Shown: positions 27,088 to 37,190 of the stretch, in pieces
Numbering within the stretch: the first letter of the stretch is position 1
Layout of the letters: each line of letters starts with the position of its first letter
NCBI GenBank assembly: GCA_016713985.1
Contig: JADJOD010000011.1
Coordinates: 62,001 to 126,000 of the forward strand
Reading direction: 5' to 3'
Length of the DNA stretch: 64,000 nt
Source of the DNA: Lewinellaceae bacterium
GTDB taxonomy: Bacteria > Bacteroidota > Bacteroidia > Chitinophagales > Saprospiraceae
Notes under the pieces: generated by a model
The model's database searches: none
What the model was told of the DNA's origin: nothing
The model's input: only the letters and a program-made list of their open reading frames with translations
Program-made: the position numbers and the translations under genes

Positions 27088-29232
27088 TCAACGCACGATG
27101 AGCCTTTGTACACCCGACTTTGTCCCCGCCTGCACTTGTACCATATAAATACCTGACGGCAAACCTTCCAGATTGAGCCAAAACCGGGCTTCCGAACCAT
27201 ATTTTTCCTGCAATATTTGACCGGATGTATTTACCAGGCGTATCAGGCAGGCATCTGAATTGTATTGCTCCAGTTGCACAAGGCAGGAATGGGTAGCCGG
27301 GTTTGGCAACAATCTGAAAACCAATGGATTGTCAGAAATTTCTGTGACGCCGACACTTGTGTTTTGAACAAATTTGGACAATAACCGGATGTAAGCGGCC
27401 TGGTAATAGATGGCGGGTTCGGTAACCTGCCAGGAGTTCTGCGGCCAACTGGTGTTCCAGTCTTTATACGATTTCATGGCCGGCTGGTTGAGTGGCGGCT
27501 GGAGTGATGCGGTTGCACAAAGTGCATTGTTTTGAGCGCTTCCGCAATTACTGGGGCAACAACCGTCTATGTTGTAGTATTTGTTGGGCCCGCCGGTCAG
27601 GTAACCCGGCGCCGGGCCTTTGGGCGAGGTTTGGGAATTATCCCATGGTGTGCCGTCTCCAAACCACACGTGATACATTTCCCTGGCGGAATTTTCCGCA
27701 CCCAGACCGGCCATATTGGTCAGGTAACAAAGGCCGAAGGGGTTCACTCCGTGTAGATAATGCAGGTATTCGAGCGCCGCATCGCGGAACTTGGAGTGCA
27801 ACGCCGGGCTCAGGTCGTGTGTGATCATATTATAATGCAAAACACCCTCCCTTGATTTGATCTGATTACTTCCCCAAACATAATTGCCGTCACCCAGATA
27901 GGCCCGGTAAGGATCGGATTGACTGTTGTACCCGCCCAGGTGGTCGGCTGCCGTACCCAGGCTGTTCGAATAGGTCGTCCGGATTTGATTACTTATACTC
28001 CCGGCAACTCCCGGCAAGGCGGCGTAATGCAACAAAGCGTCTATGCTGCTGGTCTCGTACATACTCGCCCAACCCCACTGCATCAAATGGTGTTGGGAAA
28101 CGTTGTTTTCCGTCCAGGTTTTAAATTCGCTGTCGCCTGTAATATCGTACAGGTAAATTGCTGCGCATAAACGACTGATAAACAATCCGTAAGCATCCGT
28201 TTCCTGTTCACCTGCAGCCAGGGAACCCGAGTTGTAATACGTGATTCCGGGGTTCGATTTAGCCCACTCCCAGGCGTCGGCGGCGGCTGTTTGTAAAGCA
28301 TCGGCATACGGGTTATTGCCCGATTGCCGGAATGCCCGGCTGCCGATGGCAAACATGGCTGCTGCACTGTACGTTGCCGAAGTGGTGGCGGGGCCGTAAC
28401 GCCGCACGGCTCCGTCGGCAGAAGGCGGGGAAGCATTCCCGCCGCCGACTACACACAAAACCGAACCGTTGCTTTGTTGCATACGCAGGAGCCAGTCCAG
28501 TTCCCATTTTAATTCGTCGAGCAGGTCGGGCACGCCGTTGCCACTTTCGGGAATGCCGTAGTTGTCGCCAAATACCTCCGGTTGTTCCAGGTAACTGCCC
28601 GCGAGATCAAGCACCGGGTTAAGCGCAAAATTGACGTATTTGTTAAAGTCGCCGGCGTCGTGCCAGCCGCCGCTCAGGTCGCGTTCGGTGGCCAGCACCG
28701 GGTTGCTGACCAGCCGGCATTGTTTGTCCTGACTTGCGGCGACGTGGCAGGAAAGCGGATCACTCCATTTTGCTTCTGCATATGGCGTCGATTTATCCGT
28801 TCCGCAACGCTGGTAGTAAAAAGTGCGCAGTGCCGTTTTGAGCAACTCGTTATAAATATCCGGTGCGATGCGGAATGACTCGCTGCGGGTATTGTTTCCC
28901 GGGTTGAAGACATAATATTCTCCCGGCGTATTGACACCGCTGAAATCGAACCACCAGGCCTTGTCGCCCGAAATCGCGTCCGTAGCGCCGTTTTTCCAGG
29001 CGGTTGGAGCTGCGGAAAATACCACAGAATTATCCGATACCCGCCTGATTTGCAAGGAGTTACCCGGAGTATACGATTCGGCGGAATTAAACCCCGCTTG
29101 CGGGTCGGCGATCACAGCCACCTTCAGGGCATCGGGCAGGTAGCCGAACTGGTCGATTTTCAGGTGATAGGACAGGGTTTGGGTGGCGGCGGTAATCGGG
29201 ATGAAGAGGAGGAGCGCGAGGATTTGTTTCAT
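27088..29232 (-). CDS. Glycoside hydrolase family 9 (endoglucanase-type) with type A T9SS sorting domain
   Basis: A 714-residue secreted enzyme. Signal peptide at 1-18, an Ig-like CelD_N domain (about 20-120), then the GH9 catalytic domain. GGWHDAGDFNKYVN at about 188-201 holds the two Asp residues that position water; HYLHGVNPFGLCYLTNMAG is near 510, and TEPAIYYQAAYI near 620 carries the catalytic Glu. The last 75 residues (LPNPATHSCLVQLEQYN to LIVR) form a type A T9SS sorting domain. It should cleave beta-1,4-glucans outside the cell. The unusual DGCCPSNCGSAQNNALC segment suggests surface disulfides or metal binding. Confidence 0.92.
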   Translation of the reverse strand: MKQILALLLFIPITAATQTLSYHLKIDQFGYLPDALKVAVIADPQAGFNSAESYTPGNSLQIRRVSDNSVVFSAAPTAWKNGATDAISGDKAWWFDFSGVNTPGEYYVFNPGNNTRSESFRIAPDIYNELLKTALRTFYYQRCGTDKSTPYAEAKWSDPLSCHVAASQDKQCRLVSNPVLATERDLSGGWHDAGDFNKYVNFALNPVLDLAGSYLEQPEVFGDNYGIPESGNGVPDLLDELKWELDWLLRMQQSNGSVLCVVGGGNASPPSADGAVRRYGPATTSATYSAAAMFAIGSRAFRQSGNNPYADALQTAAADAWEWAKSNPGITYYNSGSLAAGEQETDAYGLFISRLCAAIYLYDITGDSEFKTWTENNVSQHHLMQWGWASMYETSSIDALLHYAALPGVAGSISNQIRTTYSNSLGTAADHLGGYNSQSDPYRAYLGDGNYVWGSNQIKSREGVLHYNMITHDLSPALHSKFRDAALEYLHYLHGVNPFGLCYLTNMAGLGAENSAREMYHVWFGDGTPWDNSQTSPKGPAPGYLTGGPNKYYNIDGCCPSNCGSAQNNALCATASLQPPLNQPAMKSYKDWNTSWPQNSWQVTEPAIYYQAAYIRLLSKFVQNTSVGVTEISDNPLVFRLLPNPATHSCLVQLEQYNSDACLIRLVNTSGQILQEKYGSEARFWLNLEGLPSGIYMVQVQAGTKSGVQRLIVR

Positions 29233-29328
29233 ATCTGGATTGAATTAAAGGCGGAAGTTCGCGAAAATGTTTCTTTCCGACAACCATCTTTGCCACGGGC
29301 TTGTTTTGCCGCCACACAACCCAATGAG

Positions 29329-30678
29329 ATGTCCCAACCCATTTCCGTTTTTTGGTTTCGCCGGGATCTGCGGCTCGACGACAACGCCGGATTGTACCAC
29401 GCTCTGCGGGGGCCGCACCCGGTTTTGCCCCTGTTTATTTTTGACCGGAAAATTCTGGACGATCTCCCGGAAAAAAACGACCCCCGGGTGGAGTTTATCC
29501 ATCAGACGCTGAATCTTTTAAACAATAAACTGCTGGAATCGGGATGCTCCCTCCTGGTGCGGAATGGGAATCCGGAGGAAGTCTGGCGGGATATTTTGCA
29601 GGAATACGAAGTGGCTGCGGTATATACCAACCGCGATTACGAACCCTATGCGTTGGAAAGGGATGGTCTTGTTCGCGGATTGCTGGCAGAACGAAATATC
29701 CCGTTCCACACGTTTAAAGACCACGTCATTTTTGAAAAAAACGAAGTTTTGAAAGACGATGGCGGCCCGTATACCGTATTCACGCCTTATAGCAGAAAAT
29801 GGCGGGCCGCATTGCAGTCGCGTGTCATAAAAACCCTCAACGAAAGGGGCGACGACGAATGGACTTCTTTTTACGTAACGTCATATCCAACAGCGCGTTA
29901 TTTTTCTAATTTATTGAAAATAAACAGGTTGTCGATACCGACCCTTGCCGACACCGGCTTTGGGCCCTCGGGATTCGATTTCCCGCCCGCGTCAATATCC
30001 CGCAGCGTGATTCTGCAATACGATAAAACGCGCGATTTTCCCGGCATTCCCGGAACTTCCCGGCTGGGCATCCATTTCCGGTTTGGGACCATCAGTATTC
30101 GGGAAAAAGCCCGGCACGCGATGCGGCTCAACGATACTTACCTGAATGAACTGATCTGGCGGGATTTTTACAGCCAGATACTGGCTCATTTTCCACAAGT
30201 GGTGAACAAACCCTTCAAAGCGGCTTACGAACGTATTCCCTGGCGCGATGCCCCCAAAGACTTCGAACGCTGGTGTGAAGGCAACACGGGCTACCCGATC
30301 GTGGACGCCGGCATGCGTGAACTCAATGCGACGGGTTTTATGCACAATCGCGTTCGTATGATCACGGCAAGTTTTCTGACCAAACACCTCCTGCTCGACT
30401 GGCGGCTGGGAGAGGCGTATTTTGCACAAAAACTGCTCGATTACGAGCTCGCCAGCAATTCCGGGGGCTGGCAATGGGCGGCAGGTTGCGGCACCGATGC
30501 CGCGCCTTATTTCCGGATTTTTAACCCTTCGGAGCAAACCAAAAAATTCGACCCCGAATACAAATACATCCGGAAATGGGTGCCTGAATTCGGCACATCT
30601 GCCTACCCGAAACCCATTGTGGAGCATGTTTTTGCGCGGCAGCGGTGTTTGGAGACTTATAAAAAGGCGTTGGGGTAA
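29329..30678 (+). CDS. Cryptochrome/deoxyribodipyrimidine photolyase family protein
   Basis: Start at 29329 (MSQPISVFWFRRDLRLDDNA), the standard photolyase N-terminus; longer in-frame starts overlap the GH9 gene. The 449-residue protein has the N-terminal photolyase domain (about 1-135) and the FAD-binding C-terminal domain with RLGIHFRFGTISIRE, ELIWRDFYSQIL, NTGYPIVDAGMREL, WQWAAGCGTDAAPYFRIFNP. It repairs cyclobutane pyrimidine dimers with light or acts as a light sensor; the sequence favours a CPD-class photolyase. A CATCTTTG motif, one base off the -7 consensus, lies at about 29285-29292. Confidence 0.92.
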   Translation: MSQPISVFWFRRDLRLDDNAGLYHALRGPHPVLPLFIFDRKILDDLPEKNDPRVEFIHQTLNLLNNKLLESGCSLLVRNGNPEEVWRDILQEYEVAAVYTNRDYEPYALERDGLVRGLLAERNIPFHTFKDHVIFEKNEVLKDDGGPYTVFTPYSRKWRAALQSRVIKTLNERGDDEWTSFYVTSYPTARYFSNLLKINRLSIPTLADTGFGPSGFDFPPASISRSVILQYDKTRDFPGIPGTSRLGIHFRFGTISIREKARHAMRLNDTYLNELIWRDFYSQILAHFPQVVNKPFKAAYERIPWRDAPKDFERWCEGNTGYPIVDAGMRELNATGFMHNRVRMITASFLTKHLLLDWRLGEAYFAQKLLDYELASNSGGWQWAAGCGTDAAPYFRIFNPSEQTKKFDPEYKYIRKWVPEFGTSAYPKPIVEHVFARQRCLETYKKALG

Positions 30679-30725
30679 ACTGTATTTTGTGAATAACATG
30701 TTGGGTGTGAACAGGGACGGGATGC

Positions 30726-30759
30726 AAAATGCCCCGCTATTTGTATAACGAGGCATTTT
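30726..30759. terminator. Hairpin after the photolyase gene
   Basis: AAAATGCCCCG (30726-30736) pairs with CGAGGCATTTT (30749-30759) with one internal mismatch; the T run on the right strand and A run on the left make it usable from either direction. It ends the photolyase transcript and probably the convergent small gene at 30853. Confidence 0.65.
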
Positions 30760-30852
30760 AACAAAATTTATTAACCACGACGACAAGAAGAAGACACGAC
30801 GAATAAAGCCCTTAACCTCAACCAATTGCGATGTATTCCGTCGTGATGTCAG

Positions 30853-31080
30853 TTAGCAAGGATGGTATTCCGCTCGTACGTCTTCCACGATTTGAAGGAT
30901 TTCTTTTTCCGAAATGTTAATCTTGGGCGTTTTTCCGGCCAGTTCATTCATTTTCCTGCGGGCCAAAAGGCGTTTATCCCGTTCCGATAACTCGAAAGTA
31001 GCTAAACCCAGTTTTCGGGCGACTGCCCGGAGTATTTCCAGGTCGGATTTTGAATTGGCTGTGATGACGAGACTTTGCAT
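30853..31080 (-). CDS. Small antitoxin-like protein next to an ATPase-TOPRIM gene
   Basis: A 75-residue protein (MQSLVITANSKSDLEILRAV ... ISEKEILQIVEDVRAEYHP). It resembles the small Bacteroidota antitoxin-like proteins that start with a beta strand followed by a helix, with a charged C-terminus. No toxin gene follows; downstream is the photolyase terminator. It starts 3 bases after the stop of the ATPase gene, so both are made from one transcript. It may be a regulator or immunity partner of the ATPase (inferred). Confidence 0.55.
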   Translation of the reverse strand: MQSLVITANSKSDLEILRAVARKLGLATFELSERDKRLLARRKMNELAGKTPKINISEKEILQIVEDVRAEYHPC

Positions 31081-31083
31081 AGG

Positions 31084-32634
31084 TTATCTATTTTGCCATC
31101 GCCGAATTTGCGCCTCGAATTCGTCCAAAAATACTTTGATATCCCCCGATTCTCTTTCGGCTTCTTTTCTTGCAATCATCCGCATTGTTTCCAAATGAGA
31201 ACGGCGAAGTTCCCTATCACAAAAAGAAAAATATTTGTTTTTAATTTTCTCGGTGGGCTTATCAGTAGCACTTGCATATAGCGCATCAGTCATTTTCAAT
31301 TGCTTGGTCAATGATTCGGCAGTTATACCAAACAACTGAGCATACTCGGAAGAATGCTGCTGCAGAATCGCCCAAGCCCAATCTTCTGGAACTTGCCCCG
31401 GAACAAATAAGGGTTGAATGGAGACTCCAAAATCTTTTGAAGCTTTTGCAATTAAGGCGTTTTCCAAGTTTTTGGCATCTCCATCCAGAACAAAAAGAAA
31501 ATCATCTAGCAACTGAAATTTTCCAAGTGCTTCAATATGCTGCTCAAATTGTGTTTTCCCTGTGTCTCTGCCTACCTTAATATCACTGGGGATTAAACCA
31601 AGTTTAGGGTTCAGATAATCCATGATTCCGAGCAGAAATGCTTCCGCAACGTCATCTTCGCAAAGTACATTTAACTTTTCAAGCGCTTGGCCGTAAAATG
31701 CTTTTTGGATAATATCGCGATATGGTGGCCTTACTTCTACATTGTCATTTGTTCTTTCCAAAAAAATGCGTCCTTCTACTGGGACACAATCCAGTATAAC
31801 AGGGCTATGACTGGTGACGATAATCTGCAAATCATTTCTAAGAGCCAGGCGCTGTAGTTCCAACATGATTTGTTGTTGTGTGTAAGGATGTAGCCCTGCT
31901 TCTATTTCATCAATCAGGATAAGTGCATTTTTTAAAGGTGATATTTCTCTGGAAATTCTCAGTAAGGCCCGCTCGCCTGCAGACATGTGAAATTCAGAAT
32001 ACTGGTCATTTTCACGGAAGGCGAACAACAGGCTGCGTCCCCCTTTTTTCAAAAGAGCCATTTCAGAATATTGAAATGGTAAAATTCTCTGTGCGAAAGC
32101 AATTAAATCAGAAGTAATTGTTTCAACATTGAATATCTGTTGTCCAATTTGCAAAACGCTTCTGACTTCTGAAGGGCTTGTAAGATTTGCAAGCGTCCGA
32201 AGGTACACCGGGCGCTGGGGGTGGCTGCCGTCTTTTTGACCCAAATAACTTCGATTCCATTGTTTGCCTTTTGCCCATTGCATGGCCGTACTTTTGCCAT
32301 TGTGGATGTATCGAAATTGAAGAACGGTAGGCAGTTCTTTGTCAGAATACCTGCTTTTCGTTTTAGTTGTCAAGTTAGGGAAAAGTGTGGCTGGCGAAAA
32401 ATCCTTCACTTTGGCTCCCGGCACTTGATATGCACAAGCACAGGCAAACAAGACAGTAGATTTGCCACAAGCATTTGGTCCGGCCAAAACGGTAAGAGGG
32501 AATCGAAATCTCACAGATAAATCTGAGATGCCCCGCAATTCACGAATAGTAACTTCTTCCAAAAACTCTTTGACTGTTCCTTGCTTTGCTCGAAGCTGTG
32601 TCCAAATTTGTTCAAAATGCTTTTTCAGAATCAT
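31084..32634 (-). CDS. ATPase with C-terminal TOPRIM-like nuclease region (OLD-like)
   Basis: A 516-residue protein. The N-terminal ABC-type ATPase has Walker A GPNACGKST at 52-60, signature MSAGER at 217-222, Walker B LILIDEIEAG at 238-247, and the His switch VTSHSP near 276. From about 320 a TOPRIM-like part follows: NVLCEDDVAEAFL with Glu326 and FVLDGDAKN with Asp384 and Asp386. This order is that of OLD nucleases and of fused PARIS-type ATPase-DUF4435 proteins, many of which defend against phage; assignment to either is not certain. G+C is clearly below that of the flanks (23 of 60 at 31861-31920 against 33 of 60 at 33001-33060), which hints at transfer. Confidence 0.72.
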   Translation of the reverse strand: MILKKHFEQIWTQLRAKQGTVKEFLEEVTIRELRGISDLSVRFRFPLTVLAGPNACGKSTVLFACACAYQVPGAKVKDFSPATLFPNLTTKTKSRYSDKELPTVLQFRYIHNGKSTAMQWAKGKQWNRSYLGQKDGSHPQRPVYLRTLANLTSPSEVRSVLQIGQQIFNVETITSDLIAFAQRILPFQYSEMALLKKGGRSLLFAFRENDQYSEFHMSAGERALLRISREISPLKNALILIDEIEAGLHPYTQQQIMLELQRLALRNDLQIIVTSHSPVILDCVPVEGRIFLERTNDNVEVRPPYRDIIQKAFYGQALEKLNVLCEDDVAEAFLLGIMDYLNPKLGLIPSDIKVGRDTGKTQFEQHIEALGKFQLLDDFLFVLDGDAKNLENALIAKASKDFGVSIQPLFVPGQVPEDWAWAILQQHSSEYAQLFGITAESLTKQLKMTDALYASATDKPTEKIKNKYFSFCDRELRRSHLETMRMIARKEAERESGDIKVFLDEFEAQIRRWQNR

Positions 32635-32673
32635 TTTGAGTGTTTTTTAGATGCAAATGTAATCAATCTCTAC

Positions 32674-35600
32674 TCACCCCGCCTCAAACACCATCGCCTC
32701 ATGTCCCAATTTCCGGAAATCCACCAGCGTGACGGCCGACACCCCCTGCTCGGGCATATACACCCCGTAAATGGTATCCACCGCAGCCATCGTCGCCTTG
32801 TTGTGAGTAACCACAATGAACTGAGAATCAGCGGAAAACTGGCGGATAATGCGGTTGAATTTTTCGATGTTGGCGTCGTCGAGCGGGGCATCCACCTCGT
32901 CGAAAATGCAGAAGGGCGCGGGTTTGAGCAGGTATAAGGCGAACAGCAATGCGGTGGCGGTGAGGGTTTTTTCACCACCCGAGAGTTGGGCGATGGTTTG
33001 AGGGCGTTTGCCTTTGGGTTTGGCAATGATATTGATGTCCGATTCGAGCGGGTTGGCCGGGTTGCTGAGCAGCAGATCGGCGGTATCTTCTTCGGTGAAA
33101 AGTGTGCGAAACACCTTGATGAAGTTTTCACGCACCTGTGCGAACGACTCAAGAAAACGCTGGGTAGCCGTTTCTTCGATCTCCTTCATGGTCTGGATGA
33201 GGTTTTCCTTGGCACTGAGGATGTCGTTGCGTTGCCCGGCGATGGTATCGTAGCGCTCTTTGATCTCGTTGTAGGCTTCGATGGCCATCGGGTTGATCTC
33301 GCCGTAGGTGTCGAGCCGGCGTTTGAGGTTGTTGACGTCGCGTTCGAGGCTGTCGCGCTGGTAAGCGGGATTGGGTTCCTGGTTGATGACATCGTTGACG
33401 CCCATGCCGAATTCGACGCGCAGGCGTTCGCCGATGGCGGTGATCTCGAATTTAACGTCGGAAAACTTCTCTTTCAAACGATTCACCAGCCCCTGCAAAT
33501 CCTGTTGTTTTCGGAAGTTGTCGCGTTGTTTGTTTTCCAGTTCGTGAATTTCGTTGCGGGCTTTAAAATAGGTTTGTTCGACGGCGCTGAGCGAGGTTTC
33601 CTTTTCCTTTTTTTCGCTGTATGCGGCCGTCAGTTCCCCGTCGAGCCGTTGTATATCCTGCTGAATGAGCGCATTTTCGTCCTTGTTGCGCAAAAGACTT
33701 GTTTGGGCGGCGGCGAGGTTTTGTTGCAGTTCTTCCCGGCGTTTTTCCCGGAAGGCAAGTTCCTGCCGGAATGCGTTGACCTTGTTCTGCTGGCGAATGA
33801 ACTCGATATTTTTCTGGTTAAAATCGTGGGAGGTTTTGCTGAGGTGCTCGGCCACATCCCGGAACGAACCGTCGGCGTTACCGAGCCGTTCACGCACTGC
33901 TTCCACAGATTTTTGTTTTTCCAGCAAATCCGCCTCGATCCGGGCGTTGCTGGCGAGTAATGCATCGATTCGCTGGTTGGAATCGCCCGCCTGTGCGTCG
34001 AAGTTGACGACAAACGCTGCAATATTGTCCAATTTTGCCTGCATACCCGCGATCTCCTGGCTGATGCGGTGGAGCGCTTCCCGTTCGCGTTGTAAAACGC
34101 CGCTCTGGTCGTCATTTTTCAAACTTTGCAAGTGGGTACGCAAAGTGCCAAGTTGATTATTAAGTTGATTTTCAGTGGATTCTAATTTTTTTATCTCTGT
34201 TTCGAGTATTTCGAGATTCTTTTTCCGTCCGATCTTTTTACCCTCGAACAAACCGACGGAACCACCGCTCAGGCTGAATTTCCGGCGCACGTAAGTCCCG
34301 GACCTGGAAAGTAATACAACATCGGAATTCTGTACCTCCGCAGGCGGGTGGGTTTCATCGGTGACGAGTACGTTTTCCAGCAGAAATTCAACCAGTGGGC
34401 GGTATTGCGGCTCCACTTCCACCAGTTCCACCGCACGAACGCCGCCCGGCAGCAGAGCCAGGGGCGCCTGGTAATCTTTAAAGGCGTTGAGCAGGAAAAA
34501 ATTGGCCCGCCCTTTCTGGCTTTGACCAAGCAGGGAGATGGCCTTCATCGCTTCGTCGGCGTTGGGCACGACGTAGTAATTGAGGTATTGCTCCAGGTAG
34601 TTTTCGATAACGACCCGGTATTCTTCACGCACATAGATCAGGTCGGAAAGCAGGGGACAGTTTTGACCCATTCTTTCTGCTGGCTGAGGAATTTGATACT
34701 TTCCGGGAAACCTTCAAGCGATTCCACCATACTTTTGGTGAGTTTGAACTCGTTGCGGCGGGCGTCCAACTGACGGTTGTGGTCGGCTAATTTTTTCAGC
34801 AAAATCTCCTGTTGCTTTTCCGCTTCGGCAATGTCCGCTTTCCGTTTGTTCTCGCTGGTTTCCAGGACGTTGATCTTTCCCATTTGGGCTTTTTCGGTGC
34901 GGGCCAGTTCGGCGATATTTTGTTCCAGCGCCTTCATTTCCTCCCGCCTGGCTGCTATGTCGGACAGGGTGCGTTCCACGTCGCGGCGCAGGTTTTCGAC
35001 CTGGTTGGTCTGGATGGCTTTTTGTTTTTCGAGTTCCACCACTTCGCGTTCGAGCACCTGTTGCTCCTTGACGAACTCGTCCAAGTTGCCTTTGAGCAGA
35101 TTGTGATCGGCGCGAACGGTTTCGAGCAGTTTTTGCGCCTGCACCAGCGCGTTTTCCAGTTCGGCTTCCAGGTTTCGTTCGTAATTCAGGTCGGTCTGGT
35201 AGCCTTCAATTTCATTGCCGAGGGTCAGCAACTGGGCGTTGTGCTGGGTGATCTGGTCGTCGAGCCGGCGGATGTCGTTTTGCACGAAGGAAAACTTTTG
35301 TTCGAGCATTCCTTTTTCGTTTTCCTTGCCGCGAATACGCCCGGTGAGCCGGTTTACTTCCTGCTGTTGTTCGCTGAGTGAGGTCTCTTTGTCGGTATGG
35401 CTCTTCCGTTTTGCCTCGATATCAGCCTCCAGCAGGCGTGCCTGGGCCTCCGAAGTGCGGTAATTATCTTCTTCGCGACTGATCTGGCTTTCGAGTTCTT
35501 TAAACGACTTTTTATGCTTCGACAAATTGTGTACGGCCAGTTCGATGCTCAGGTTTTTGTATTCCTCCTTGAGCGAATAGAATTTTTGTGCTCTTTCGGC

Positions 35601-36224
35601 TTGTTTTTCTAATTTTTTCAACTGGTCTTCGATCTCGAACAACAAATCTTCCACCCGGTCGAGGTCGGCGCTGGTGGCTTCCAGTTTGAGTTGGGTTTCG
35701 TGTTTCCGGGCCTTGTATTTGCTCACACCCGCAGCCTGTTCGAACATTTTTCTGCGCGCGGCCTCCCGATCGCTGAGCAGGTCTTCCACCATATTCAACG
35801 CGATGATGGCATAGGAGTCCGCGCCGATCCCGGTGTCGAGAAACAGCGAAGTGATGTCTTTCAGCCGGCAGGTCACTCCGTTGAGGCGGTATTCACTTTC
35901 ACCGCTGCGGTAAAGGATACGGGTGATGCTGACCGTGCCGTAGTCGGTGGGCAGGATGTTTTTGGTGTTGTCGAAGGTCAGCGTCACCTGTGCCATCTGG
36001 CCTTCCTTTCTTTTTTTGGTGCCGTTAAAGATGACCGACGACATTTTGTCTAACCGCAACTGGCTGCTTTTTTGCTCGCCCAGTACCCAGCGGATCGCAT
36101 CCACAACGTTGCTTTTGCCCGAACCGTTGGGGCCTACCACCCCCGTTACGTCCGAGTTGAAATGGAGTGCCGTTTCGTTGGCAAAACTCTTGAATCCCTT
36201 GATTTCTAATGATTTGAGCCGCAT
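32674..36224 (-). CDS. smc: Chromosome segregation protein SMC (frameshifted in a T run at 34661-34664)
   Basis: The N-terminal half (34638-36224) begins MRLKSLEIKGFKSFANET with Walker A GPNGSGKSN at about 32-40, then a long coiled coil. It ends at QQKEWVKTVPCFPT. The C-terminal half (32674-34671) continues in the next frame with NCPLLSDLIYVREEYRVVI, the SMC hinge, a second coiled coil, the signature LSGGEKTLTATALLFAL and Walker B FCIFDEVDAPLDD. One base missing from the A run of the coding strand gives the break; restoring it gives 1183 residues, the usual SMC length. The protein organises the chromosome as a dimer with ScpA and ScpB, which are not in the window. An essential gene split this way points to sequencing error. 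Confidence 0.93.
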
Positions 36225-36228
36225 AACA

Positions 36229-36291
36229 GTACGCCGGAACTGCGTTCCGGCAGTGAAGTAGGGTTAAGGCCGGAACAGCGTTCCGGCGTAC
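36229..36291. repeat. Double palindrome upstream of smc
   Basis: The left arm (36229-36251) and right arm (36269-36291) are 23 bases each and are reverse complements except for three central bases. Each arm is itself close to palindromic (GCCGGAAC, 3 bases, GTTCCGGC). They are 17 bases apart. The element lies 5 bases upstream of the smc ATG. The remaining gap to 36485 holds a hairpin (CAACA ... TGTTG at about 36409-36433) and no gene that I can see. Confidence 0.75.
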
Positions 36292-36485
36292 AAAAAGTGG
36301 GCGAAGATAGGGAGCGGGTGGGGAAAATGGAAGGGGAAGTTTTTAACAAGGTAATGAGGCGGTCAATTAACAATTTGGCCGCTCATTTCTTCGTAGAATG
36401 GTTTTTTTCAACATACCCCTTTTAGGGTGTTGAATCTTATAAAAGTGAGAGGAGAAATTTTCAACAGGGGGGGTAGAAATTAACG

Positions 36486-36518
36486 TTTGCTCAATTTACT
36501 CGAACTGTTTTACATTTG
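36486..36518 (+). promoter_or_regulatory. Promoter of the toxin-antitoxin pair
   Basis: TTTG at 36486-36489 and TACATTTG at 36511-36518, 21 bases apart, match the Bacteroidota -33 and -7 elements (TTTG and TAnnTTTG). The antitoxin ATG follows at 36537, giving a leader of roughly a dozen bases. Confidence 0.6.
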
Positions 36519-36536
36519 CAAAAACAACCCACCACC

Positions 36537-36749
36537 ATGCCTGCCACCACCGCTCGAATCATCCTTTCTGTCGACAAAAAGAAAGAAAAGGCGTTTTTGG
36601 AAATGCTCAAACTCTTCGACTTTGTAAAAGTCGAGTCTAAGGAAGAGTTGCTACATCGGTTCATCGGGAATGCGCCCCAAAATGTGCCGCTCACCGAAGC
36701 GGACGTTGTCAATGAAGTCATGGAGCACCGCTACGGCAAAAAGCAGTGA
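36537..36749 (+). CDS. Antitoxin of a PIN-domain toxin-antitoxin pair
   Basis: Start at 36537 (MPATTARIILSVDKKKEKAF); the upstream in-frame ATG at 36516 overlaps the -7 element. The 70-residue product has a short strand, a central helix (EKAFLEMLKLFDFVKVES) and an acidic then basic C-terminus. Its stop is 3 bases before the PIN gene, the normal order for type II antitoxin then toxin. It likely binds and silences the toxin and represses its own promoter. Confidence 0.65.
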   Translation: MPATTARIILSVDKKKEKAFLEMLKLFDFVKVESKEELLHRFIGNAPQNVPLTEADVVNEVMEHRYGKKQ

Positions 36750-36752
36750 CCC

Positions 36753-37154
36753 ATGCGAGTCATTATTGACGTGAATATCTGGGTCAGTTTCTGTATTGGA
36801 CAGCATCTGGACGACCTGCCTCTTGCCATCGGCAACTCTGCCGTAGAACTGTTTATTTGCGATGCATTGGAAACTGAATTTGCCGATGTAGTGAATCGCC
36901 CACGGCTGGCGAAATATATTCGCGCGGAGCGCGTGATTGAGGCCTGTCAACTCATGGAAGTTTACGGTATTCGTGCTGAAATCGAACGTACCGAGGCCAA
37001 TTTTGCAGACGCCAAAGACAACTATCTGCTGGATTTTTCCCAGTCGATAGCGGCCGAATTTTTGGTGACGGGCGACCGGCATTTACTCGCATTGGAGCGT
37101 TATTTTGAGACAAAAATCATTTCGTTTCGGGAGTTTACCGGGTTTTTAAAATGA
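36753..37154 (+). CDS. PIN-domain toxin (COG1569-type)
   Basis: A 133-residue PIN-fold nuclease. Asp6 (MRVIIDVNIWVS), Glu42 (ALETEFADVVNRPRL), Asp89 (DAKDNYLLDFS) and Asp108 (LVTGDRHLL) provide the acidic metal site. Such toxins cleave RNA, often tRNA or rRNA, when released from the antitoxin. Coupled to the antitoxin gene by a 3-base gap. The family is common in Bacteroidota; the target here is unknown. Confidence 0.82.
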   Translation: MRVIIDVNIWVSFCIGQHLDDLPLAIGNSAVELFICDALETEFADVVNRPRLAKYIRAERVIEACQLMEVYGIRAEIERTEANFADAKDNYLLDFSQSIAAEFLVTGDRHLLALERYFETKIISFREFTGFLK

Positions 37155-37190
37155 GTGCCCAAATATTTTCTTCAAATCTTTAACACTTTC

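Noticed and set aside
32986..33960. Long plus-strand open frame opposite smc
   Set aside because: It is antisense to the SMC coiled coil, which readily produces open frames; hydrophobic Phe/Val-rich content is the reverse complement of Glu/Lys/Gln codons.
34638..34671. Two separate genes for the SMC halves
   Set aside because: Restoring one base joins them in the exact hinge sequence, and no bacterial SMC is naturally split there.
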